Source: Cladosporium sp. IMV 00045
Lineage: Eukaryota; Ascomycota; Dothideomycetes; Cladosporiales; Cladosporiaceae
Length of the DNA: 16,106 bases
Direction of reading: 5' to 3'
Assembly (NCBI GenBank): GCA_001931905.2
Contig: MSJI02000159.1
Location: 1 to 16,106, forward strand
Shown: positions 1 through 8,765 of the stretch, piece by piece
Position numbering within the stretch: the stretch's first letter is position 1
How the letters are laid out: the number at the start of each line of letters is the position of its first letter
Program-made: the position numbers and the translations under genes
Notes under the pieces: generated by a model
The model's input: only the letters and a program-made list of their open reading frames with translations
What the model was told of the DNA's origin: nothing
Databases searched by the model: none

Positions 1-1889
1 TTCGTGTTCAACAGCTTAAGCAGCAATGGCGCGAGCTGGACGAAGGCTCCGAGCGCAAGGAGCGCGAGATCGAGGATCTTGAAGCCGACCTTGACGCCGC
101 TGAGGAAGAGAAGGCAGCCACTGAGAATGCTTTGAAGGCGGCGAACACTCAGGTGAAGAACTTCGAGACCGAGATCACCGACCTGCACCAGAGCACCCAG
201 AGGCTTACCGTCTCGTTGCAAGGATACAGGGATGAGGAGGCGAGGCTGCAGAACCTGATCACTAAGATGGAGACAGATCACAGCAGATTGATTGCTAAGA
301 TGAACGCTGAGCGTGAGGCTACCGTCGGCGATCTCGAGAACCGCCTTGACGCTGAGAATGTGCTCCGCGACGAGGCCGAGAAGTTGTCGGAAGCACAACA
401 GGTCACGATCACTGGCCTCGAGGCTCGCATCCTTGCCATCGAGACTGAGCGTGATGCCCTCACAATCGAGTTCCAACAAGCTCGGGCCGATCTCCAGGCC
501 GAGCGCCTTGTTCGCGAGCAGGCAGAGACCGACGCATCCCAGAAGGATGTCGAGGTGAGCGACCTCGAAACTCGTGTCACTAACCTTGAGACCGAGCTCG
601 AGACCATCTCGACCGAGCTCGAAGAGCTTCGCAACATGAACGAGGCCGAGAGGCGCCAGCGCGAAGCCGCCGAGACTGATCTGGACGACCGTAACGCCGA
701 GATCGAGGAGCTCAACAAGAAGCTCCACGAACGCGGTACCGAGGCGAACGGTCTTCGTCAGAAACTCTTTGAGGTGCAGCAGCAGAATGGCGAGAAGATC
801 AAGAGCCTCGAGACCGCTGCTTCTGAGCGTGAAGCCCAGTACAATGGAGACATCGCCGATGAAGTTGAGAGGCGAGAGGACGCGGAGGAGATCATTCGCA
901 CCCGTGATGCGACTATCTTGGAGTTGACGACCTCTCTGGCCGAGACTGAGGAGAGGATGGCCGCCCTGCTTGCCCTGCGTGATGCTCGTATCCAGGAGCT
1001 TGAGCAGGAAGTTGCAGAGAAGAATGCTGAGATTGGTCGCCTTCAGGATGACCTGCGCTCTGTTGAAGAGCAGCTTGGCCTGCAGACAACCGAGAACCAG
1101 GAGCATCGTGAGGAGCTTGAGGCGTCGATCCTCTCCCTGCAGACAACTATCAACAACTACGAGATCACCATCCAGAACCTTCAACGCGAAGCCACCACGG
1201 CGAACGAACTGCACGACTCCGAAATGGAAGACCGGAACTCCACCATCGCTTCCCTCAACCACAACGTCGCCGTCCTCAAATCCCAAATCTCCGCTCTCGA
1301 AACCGAAAAAATCGGCCTCGAAGAGCGCGTCACCAACGAAGCCGAAGCCATGCTCCGCCTCTCCGCCGAGAAGGAAGACGAAATCGACCACCTCAAACAA
1401 ACGATCCGCGACAAGCAGTCCAAAATCCTCATCGTCGAAGAGAAAGCCGTCGAAGCCGACCGCCGCTGGCAGGAAGTCCTCGACGCGCGCGACGAGGAAA
1501 TTAACTCCATGCGCGCCCAGGCCGAGACTTCCACCGCCACCTTTGAGGAAGTCAGCATGCAGCGCGACAGCCTCAAGCAGCAATTCCAGGCCTACATCCG
1601 CCGCTCCGCGGGTGTTATTGATAGCTTGCAGGCGGCGCTGGAGCGCGCGCGCGCCACGGCTGCTTCGGAGGGGGATGCTTTCAAGAACGAGGGTGGAGAT
1701 TTGCTCGCGGAGTTGGAGGGCATGGATGAGATAACGGAGATGGTGTCTACCAAGAAGACGGTGCAGCACGCTTCTTCTAGTAGCCAGCAGGCTTCGAGCA
1801 GGAAGAGTGCGGGCAAGGGCAGGAAGAAGAGAGTCTATGACTCGGGCTTTGGCGTTGCCAGCGATGAGATCGATGGTGAGGCTGCTTGA
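1..1889 (+). CDS. Long coiled-coil protein, C-terminal 628 residues (5' end outside window)
   Basis: The frame is open from base 3 and ends at a TGA at 1887-1889, with no in-frame start that is clearly the true one, so the gene begins upstream of the window. The visible 628 residues are almost entirely Glu/Arg/Leu/Ala-rich heptad sequence, as expected for an extended parallel coiled coil, up to about residue 580. The last 45 or so residues switch to a Ser/Lys-rich, probably disordered tail with a basic patch (GKGRKKR, about residues 604-610) that could be a nuclear localisation signal. This is followed by a short motif, RVYDSGFGV, and an acidic end. No catalytic domain or membrane segment is visible. 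I do not recognise the family; coiled-coil annotations such as myosin-, SMC- or Uso1-like would be compositional matches only. A structural or scaffold role is inference. Glu and Lys codon choice changes between about 1188 and 1503. No intron is apparent. Confidence 0.85.
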   Translation, partial: RVQQLKQQWRELDEGSERKEREIEDLEADLDAAEEEKAATENALKAANTQVKNFETEITDLHQSTQRLTVSLQGYRDEEARLQNLITKMETDHSRLIAKMNAEREATVGDLENRLDAENVLRDEAEKLSEAQQVTITGLEARILAIETERDALTIEFQQARADLQAERLVREQAETDASQKDVEVSDLETRVTNLETELETISTELEELRNMNEAERRQREAAETDLDDRNAEIEELNKKLHERGTEANGLRQKLFEVQQQNGEKIKSLETAASEREAQYNGDIADEVERREDAEEIIRTRDATILELTTSLAETEERMAALLALRDARIQELEQEVAEKNAEIGRLQDDLRSVEEQLGLQTTENQEHREELEASILSLQTTINNYEITIQNLQREATTANELHDSEMEDRNSTIASLNHNVAVLKSQISALETEKIGLEERVTNEAEAMLRLSAEKEDEIDHLKQTIRDKQSKILIVEEKAVEADRRWQEVLDARDEEINSMRAQAETSTATFEEVSMQRDSLKQQFQAYIRRSAGVIDSLQAALERARATAASEGDAFKNEGGDLLAELEGMDEITEMVSTKKTVQHASSSSQQASSRKSAGKGRKKRVYDSGFGVASDEIDGEAA

Positions 1890-2495
1890 AGTGGAAAGGT
1901 GTGAGAGTTGGGAGGATATGATGGAGTGTAGACTGCTGCGATGTGGTAATTACGAATGATTTTTCTTGTTCTTTGGAGACGCATCTTTTTGGCATGGTTT
2001 TCTTGGAAGCATTTTCTATTCACGACTAGGGATGGAGGAACGGCAGTTTTGTCTGTTTGTCCTCTGGGTCTCGGTCAGGTCAGCGACGATGGATTTTGTA
2101 TGGGGTTTCTTTTGTTCTGAACAACTTTGGGCGTTTTTTGTTCTTTCTTGATCTTCTCCTTTTATTGTATGGAAGTACACGACAGACGAGGGCATACACA
2201 CTATTGTCATTCTCATCATCACCATCTTCACTTATTGCCTCAGACGAGATTGGAATACATACCAGGTAGCCATATTTACTTCTTGGTTTTTGACCTCCCC
2301 TTCTCATCCTCCCTGTGGGTCAGAGCTCGAGATAGTCTCTTTGTTAGGTTAGGATGGGACAAGCCACATCTTCTCCTGCTCGACTACCCAGCAACTCGCG
2401 TCTATTCATTACATGTAAATCATAGATCGTGGTTCTTTGAGAATCGCCTCGCTTTGGGATCACTGTCTCTTCAAGTCGACGAGCTGGTAGTCACA
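1890..2495. other. 3' UTR of the coiled-coil gene and spacer before the tRNA gene
   Basis: About 600 bases that are T-rich on the plus strand, as is common downstream of fungal stop codons. No canonical AATAAA is clear and no reading frame here looks protein-like. It presumably holds the 3' UTR and polyadenylation region of the upstream gene. I see nothing else in it. Confidence 0.5.
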
Positions 2496-2500
2496 AAAAA

Positions 2501-2522
2501 CTATATAAAAAAAACTATATAA
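2501..2522 (+). promoter_or_regulatory. Tandem TATA-like elements upstream of tRNA-Asn
   Basis: Two copies of CTATATAA (2501-2508 and 2515-2522) separated by an A-run lie about 53 and 39 bases before the first base of the tRNA. Upstream TATA-like elements help position TFIIIB at tRNA genes in several fungi and plants. The spacing of the second copy fits that role; the function here is inferred. Confidence 0.5.
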
Positions 2523-2560
2523 TCTGACGAAGACCATCAATTCACCAAGCGAATTCTCCA

Positions 2561-2657
2561 TCCTCGCTGGCGCAACCGGTAGCGCGTTCGGCTGTTAGAA
2601 TCCTGTGCGGGATCTCAGCACACCGGAAGGTTAGTGGTTCGAGCCCACTGTGAGGAG
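2561..2657 (+). tRNA. tRNA-Asn (anticodon GTT) with a 24-nt intron
   Basis: A complete cloverleaf can be drawn. The acceptor stem pairs TCCTCGC (2561-2567) with GTGAGGA (2650-2656), with one G-U pair, and the discriminator base is G2657. The D stem is GCGC/GCGC around an 8-base loop. The anticodon stem pairs TTCGG with CCGGA (one G-U), and the loop CTGTTA plus A2622 carries GTT at 2594-2596. The variable loop is AGGTT. The T stem AGTGG/CCACT encloses TTCGAGC. The internal promoters are clear: A box TGGCGCAACCGG (2568-2579) and B box GGTTCGAGCCC (2636-2646). The spliced length is 73 nt, and CCA is not encoded. The body strongly resembles eukaryotic nuclear tRNA-Asn. The intron (2598-2621) sits at the canonical site after base 37. 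Confidence 0.96.
2598..2621 (+). other. Intron of tRNA-Asn (37/38 site)
   Basis: These 24 bases interrupt the anticodon loop immediately 3' of A37. TGTGC (2604-2608) can pair with GCACA (2618-2622), stacking directly on the anticodon stem. This leaves the 5' side as a bulge, the kind of geometry seen by eukaryotic tRNA splicing endonuclease. Boundaries were chosen so that both halves form a normal anticodon arm. Confidence 0.88.
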
Positions 2658-2684
2658 TTCTTCTCGAGAGAGACGAGCTTTGTC

Positions 2685-2698
2685 TTTTGTTTTTTTTT
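2685..2698 (+). terminator. RNA polymerase III T-tract terminator
   Basis: Starting 28 bases after the tRNA discriminator is TTTT (2685-2688), followed by a 9-T run (2690-2698). Runs of four or more T on the sense strand terminate polymerase III. Confidence 0.8.
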
Positions 2699-3362
2699 GC
2701 TATACCTATCGTATATACCTTACTTGGTGCAAGCCTTCTGCGCGGATGAAACGAAGGGTGCCTGATTTTTTTGTGATGTGCTTGTTTGGACTTCATGGAA
2801 TGGTTACACTTCACCCAAGCATTACCGGAAGTCAATGGCTTTATATTTCTCCCCAATGTTACGAGACAACGTGATCCTCACATCTTTCACAGGTTTGAGG
2901 ATGAAAATGCCATTACATTTTCTTGTCTTTTCGCTCGCTCGCTAGCTTTCAGGCTTCCTTCGGAAGTCGCGTTGAGCGAGGGCACTATATACGCAGAAAG
3001 CAAGGCATGGCCTGTTTGTCATTTCCTTTCCCAGTACCGTTTCCATCCCACCACGTCCGTGACCCATTGCTCACCATCCATCCTTTCCGAGAACAAGCAA
3101 GAAACCCATGACCCAGCAAACGCCTCGCCAAGAAAAGAAAAAAAAAGAAAAAGAAATGAGGTATAATGGGTAGAAGCCAGAGCAAAGAGCCAAAAGAGAG
3201 GAAAAGAAAGAGAAGAATACGAAACGCACGCTTTCCGCCAACCCAATCCAGCCAGCCCACCAAGTTCCTCCCCAAAACTCATTCGTCAGGAACCCGTTGA
3301 AAGGAAAGCCGCAGTAAGCAAGCAACACAACGCAAAGCAAAGCAAAATCCATCCAGCCCCCA
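2699..3362. other. Spacer between tRNA-Asn and the 3' end of Cdh1; homopurine tracts
   Basis: No gene is visible. The half nearest Cdh1 is strongly purine-rich on the plus strand, with pure A/G runs at 3130-3156 and 3192-3217. In the sense of the Cdh1 transcript these are U/C-rich tracts 150-230 nt past the stop codon, probably in the 3' UTR or termination region. Confidence 0.5.
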
Positions 3363-5309
3363 TCACCGAATAACCTCCCACTCCTTGACCGTGCCATTCT
3401 TCCCCAACCCGCCTCCCACACTCCCACCACTCCCACTCCCAGAACCGCCAGACTTACCTTTCTGTGAAAAAACGTCCCAAAAGCGGAGCGTCTCGTCGCC
3501 CGCGCCGGTGACGATCGTGCCGCCCTCTGGGCTCATACTGAGGTACAAAACGCGGTAGGTGTGGCCTGTCAAGGAGACGACCTGGGACATGCTCGGGTAC
3601 TTCCAGATGTTGATGGCGTGCTGCGAGTAGCCGTGGGTGGAGACGAGTTCGGAGGTGGTGGTGCTGAAGAGGAGGTTGCAGACTTGGCTGCCGGTGTCGT
3701 GGGAGCGGAGGAGGTGGGGGTTTGTGGGTGTGGTCAAGGGGGAGGGACTGGCGGAGGCGGAGGAGAGGAGGTTGGGAGTCACGGAGAGGTCGAGGTCGTT
3801 GCCTGAGAGGTTGAGGCCGGGGGTTGTGTTGCTTAGAGAAGCGTTGGCGGAGTTCTGGGCCGTGGAGACCGTGTTCCAGAATTTGATGCAGCGGTCGGCA
3901 GTTCCGCCGCCGCTGGCAAGGAGGCCGCGTTGATGCGGACTCCATGCTATTGCTTTGACGGCGGCTTTGTGGCCTCCTTCTTGCTCACCCCAGCGGTGTT
4001 GCCACCTCTCGTCCATTTTCTCCCAGACAAAGATTTTGTTGTCATTGCCTCCAGATGCTAACTGCTCAGTCTCTTGATTCCACTTCAACCCGCAAACTTC
4101 TTGTTTGTGCCCTGTGAGGCGACGGAGGTATTGGTTGGCCTGGCGAACGTCGCGATGAAGGATAGTGCGATCGCGCGAGCCAGTCGAGAGAATGTGAGCG
4201 TTCCATGCGAGTGAAGAGATACGAGCTGTGTGTCCCGTCATTGTTCGTAATTTGCGGTTCGTGACTGTGTCGTAAATCATAAGAAGACCCTTAGAAGTGC
4301 CGATAGCGAGATGCGATCCGCGCTGGATCCAGCTCACGCTTGTGACATTGTCACCCTCGAGTTTGCACAACTGATCGACTTGGCCTGACTCTCGACTCCA
4401 GAGATAGACGCAATCTCCAAGGCCCACGGCGAGCACGTCATTCGGGCCCCAGTCAACCAGATTGAGGTAGAAATCGTCTGCCAGTTCTGGCGCATCGAGG
4501 ACCTTGTAGGGCACCTTACTGACCGCCCGAGGCGTCTTCCGTGGTGAGAGTAGCATGCTTTGTGATGAATGCTTGACAGGTGACAGACTGTACAGTTCTG
4601 AGCGCGCGTTGATATTAGGCCCTCGTTCACTTCTTGATGTTGATCTGGGTGTGAGTGAGCTCGGCGGATTGGGTCCGTACGAGAAGAGGTTCTTGTGAGG
4701 TGTTGAGGGAGTCAAATTGGGTCCAGCAAGTATTGAGCCGTTTGTCGGCGGGGTCTTAGCCCGTGAACTGGGGCCTTCATGTGATTGCTGAATGCTCTGA
4801 GGAACTTCATTGTCGAACATCTCCGACCTCAGCAGTGAGGAGTATGTCCTGTTCGCCTCCCTCTTCTTGAAGTGCAACTCCGTCGACGCCTGCTTCTTAT
4901 GTGAGCGCGAGGGTGTCGCAGGAGAACCTTCATCGTCCAAAAGACTGTAGCTCGCTTGAAGATCCTGCCCTGACCGATTGGGAATGAACCTGTGGTCTCC
5001 AGCGAATGTCTTTTGCCGCTTGCGCTGCGGGCTGCCAACCGGTGTCAAATCCCTCCTACTACGTCCTGCGTCTTCCATGTGCTTCAACGCTTTGTTGAGT
5101 GCGGTTGGATTTACGGGTGCGCTCCCGCTGCGATTTGCTGCGCTCGCGGATGCGCTCTGCTTGCGACTGTGTGCTCGCTTGCCGTGGACCGTAGGCGGTG
5201 TTTTGCTTCTGGGCGGCGAAAGCATTGATGATGTGTGAGAGTCGTCGACGTCGAGATGAGGATTTGAGGATGTTGCTGCACGAGCGGCGTCCGCTTCGGG
5301 CGAGCCCAT
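3363..5309 (-). CDS. cdh1: APC/C activator Cdh1 (fizzy-related, WD40 repeat)
   Basis: A 648-residue single-exon protein. Cdh1 recruits substrates to the anaphase-promoting complex from late mitosis through G1. The N-terminal half is disordered and rich in SP/TP sites, as expected for CDK-regulated Cdh1, and contains a C-box-like motif at 105-112 (DHRFIPNR). Cdh1-type signatures follow: LFSYG (208-212), a SPRKTPR block (255-261) and PYKVLDAPEL (267-276), which precedes the WD40 propeller (about 277-615). The protein ends in Ile-Arg (647-648), the tail that binds APC/C TPR subunits. Two oddities stand out: a His sits directly before the Arg of the C-box where Asp is usual, and about 55 Ser/Thr/Asn/Pro-rich residues (482-537) interrupt the propeller. 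A Gly/Ser linker (620-635) leads to the IR tail. The ATG at 5309 is chosen because it opens the long frame and precedes the conserved N-terminal block. Cdc20 and Ama1 fit less well. Confidence 0.95.
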   Translation of the reverse strand: MGSPEADAARAATSSNPHLDVDDSHTSSMLSPPRSKTPPTVHGKRAHSRKQSASASAANRSGSAPVNPTALNKALKHMEDAGRSRRDLTPVGSPQRKRQKTFAGDHRFIPNRSGQDLQASYSLLDDEGSPATPSRSHKKQASTELHFKKREANRTYSSLLRSEMFDNEVPQSIQQSHEGPSSRAKTPPTNGSILAGPNLTPSTPHKNLFSYGPNPPSSLTPRSTSRSERGPNINARSELYSLSPVKHSSQSMLLSPRKTPRAVSKVPYKVLDAPELADDFYLNLVDWGPNDVLAVGLGDCVYLWSRESGQVDQLCKLEGDNVTSVSWIQRGSHLAIGTSKGLLMIYDTVTNRKLRTMTGHTARISSLAWNAHILSTGSRDRTILHRDVRQANQYLRRLTGHKQEVCGLKWNQETEQLASGGNDNKIFVWEKMDERWQHRWGEQEGGHKAAVKAIAWSPHQRGLLASGGGTADRCIKFWNTVSTAQNSANASLSNTTPGLNLSGNDLDLSVTPNLLSSASASPSPLTTPTNPHLLRSHDTGSQVCNLLFSTTTSELVSTHGYSQHAINIWKYPSMSQVVSLTGHTYRVLYLSMSPEGGTIVTGAGDETLRFWDVFSQKGKSGGSGSGSGGSVGGGLGKNGTVKEWEVIR

Positions 5310-7641
5310 TGCGTGTGAATGTGGTAGTATTGTGATCGTGTAAGCGAGCGTTCACGAGCCAGCTCGCGCGGCGGGGTATTGCGCCGTGGCGATCGAGTTT
5401 GGGGGATTCGTAGCGATTGTGTTCGATTCGTCTGCGGCGATGATGTATTTGCGCGTGGTCATTCGGGTGGAAAGAGAGTGGTTGCTATGCACAACTTTGG
5501 CAGACACCCCTTGGTGGATGAGCCCAACCACCGTGAATGCAAGCGCCGAGAGGTGGAATTGATGTGACGGGAACAATGGCGCGGGGTCGGCGACAATAAC
5601 AATGACAGGTCGGAAGCGAGTGAGGCGTAGCGAAAGCCGGCTGAGGTTGGAGGAGGAGATGGTGGTGGTGGTATGGATAGCGGGAGTATGATGTCCGTGT
5701 GGTTGATGGTTGACGGTTGTGTTTGCGGCGGCGGCGGCAGGGCAGCGAGAGGGCCGCAAGCGCGCGCAGGGTCGAGGTTTGATTGGTTGGGCCCGTGCCC
5801 TCACCTGCTGTATAGCAGAGAAGGAGTTATATGTGACTATATTCACCGGTTTATGGCAGAAACACGAAATCAAAACTTCTATCCACGTGTCAGAATACTT
5901 CATACATGTTTTCCATATGCAAGCTGGACTGATCATGTCGCCTTTTACCATGTGAAGGGTAACGCGCTGCTGAACGCGGCAAACAGCTTCCCACGTCACA
6001 TGCAAACAAAACACCATGAAACGACGCCCTGCCCTATAGACACGCTTCTGACCAGCCCCGCCAGACAGAGCATATCCAAAGATCTTGGATACCAGATTAA
6101 GATTCTTTTCTGATCTCGAATGCATCTCATCTCAACAGCATCACAATATTCACGTCGTCATTATCATTATCCATAGCCCATGAATCGCACCATCAACCCT
6201 CACCAGCCACCCTTCCCAGCATCAGACTCTCTACGATGACGCCAAACCTCACGACCTCACGCGCATACCCTTCACGCGTTTCCGTGTCCAACCCTGCAGG
6301 CAGCACCAGGGACGAGGGGCCTTCGCTAACGAACACAAAAGGTCGGGCCTCCTAAGCGACCAAAGCACCGCAGCGGAGGCGCCGTTTCAGATCGCTTATT
6401 ATCTAAGCAACGTACGGGCATCTACGGCATGCACGCACGCGCTTGGAACTGCCTCTGGTCAAGCAGCTCGACTGGCCGATCTATCTTCCAGCATCAAAGT
6501 CGGAAAACGTTTGATATCTGGAACTCTCGAATATCCTCAATCGAAGCACTCATGGTCTTATACTCTTTCTATGAAACAAAGTAAAGGATATCAGAGAGAA
6601 TGTTCATGCGATCTTTTCAATCAGAACTTTACCCATGCCTTTGACCTGCCCATGTTTTTCCAAGCTACATGTGAAGAAGAGTTTCAGACTACCAGATCTT
6701 CGTCCTCCAACACTGGAAACCCACGACGCATCTAGATCGATACACATATAAGATAGCCGCAACTCGCCTTTTGAGCAAAAGCAAGAACCCCGTACCTGAC
6801 CACTGTGAACACGACCAAGACAGAAAGCTCCGTGCGAGGAATGGGCAATGGCAAGAAACAAGGCACCTAAGCTATACCGAGACCAAGACGAAGATGAACG
6901 CTACGTCTCATGAAGAATCGAGAGTCAAAAAAGTTCGGGAGGACCCAAATGGAAGGCTAAGCACTGGACAATGAGAAACCAAATCGCAAATAGCAAGAGA
7001 TTGTGACGTGCAATCAAAGATCGTCCCGGTCACGAACTCACTTGTACCTGGGAGATTATTACATCGTATCTCACTCACTCACAATCCACTCACTGACAAA
7101 CCGAACATCGACTTTGAGAAAATTCATCCGTACAAAAGATTATGAAACCTGCCTTCTCTCACTCACTCTCACCGCACACCTTTCGCAATAGAAAAAACCC
7201 CAGAAACAAGAAAAGTCCATGAAAAGGTTTTGTCTCGCACTCGCTCACTCTCGTCACAGAAACTCAAAGAAGAAAGTAGTATCACATCCCCACTCCAAAC
7301 AACCCCAGCACCCCTTGCGCTTTCCTTCGTATTCTCCCCAATTCAACTCGAGCCGATTCGACCCGACCCTCGCCCTTCCACGAACAGCGTTTCGAAACCA
7401 CCAAATTTGTGATTAATGCAGAAAAAAGACAAAAACAATAGTAGTATGCCCACTCGCTCTTGCTCTTGCAGTCATGTACCGAAGTCAAGCGCGCAAAAGC
7501 GCAAGGCGAGTCGATGCGGTGTTTGCTGGGTGAGGGAAGTTCGCGGAAAGGGCGGTCGGTCGGCCGAGTCGAGATCGAAAAGCTGCGTGGTTGTTTCGTT
7601 CGCTTTGTTTGGAGAGTGGGAAATGAAGAGGAAGGGGGCGT
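5310..7641. other. Spacer: Cdh1 promoter/leader and PP1 3' region
   Basis: Some 2.3 kb without a supportable gene. The half next to Cdh1 should hold its promoter and leader. Visible elements are an E-box-like CACGTG (5884-5889), a CCAAT box on the minus strand near 5778-5790, a CRE-like CACGTCAC near 5993-6000, and an MluI-box-like ACGCGT (6274-6279). The half next to PP1 has CACTCACT-type low-complexity stretches around 7071-7095 and 7157-7170 and is probably PP1 3' UTR and terminator. Reading frames here have low-complexity translations and no recognisable domain. Confidence 0.5.
5352..5462 (-). promoter_or_regulatory. Candidate upstream ORF in the Cdh1 leader (36 codons)
   Basis: An ATG at 5462 opens a 36-codon frame that stops at 5352, 42 bases before the Cdh1 ATG, with no other ATG between. 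If the transcript starts upstream of 5462, this would be a leader ORF that reduces or conditions Cdh1 translation. The transcription start is not visible, so this is inference. Confidence 0.3.

Positions 7642-8765
<1,124 letters not shown>

Noticed and set aside
278..718. Minus-strand frame inside the coiled-coil gene
   Set aside because: A Ser/Arg-rich shadow produced by GAG-rich coding sequence on the other strand.
3118..3134. A 17-base near-match (AAACGCCTCGCYAAGAAA-like) shared by 3118-3134 and about 10657-10673
   Set aside because: One mismatch over 17 bases, partly low-complexity, is about what chance allows among all pairs of positions in a window this size.
5352..6125. 257-codon minus-strand frame upstream of Cdh1
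   Set aside because: Its translation is low in complexity (Thr/His/Ala runs), shows no domain and lies where the Cdh1 leader and promoter must be. Only the short ATG-started 3' part is kept, as a candidate leader ORF.
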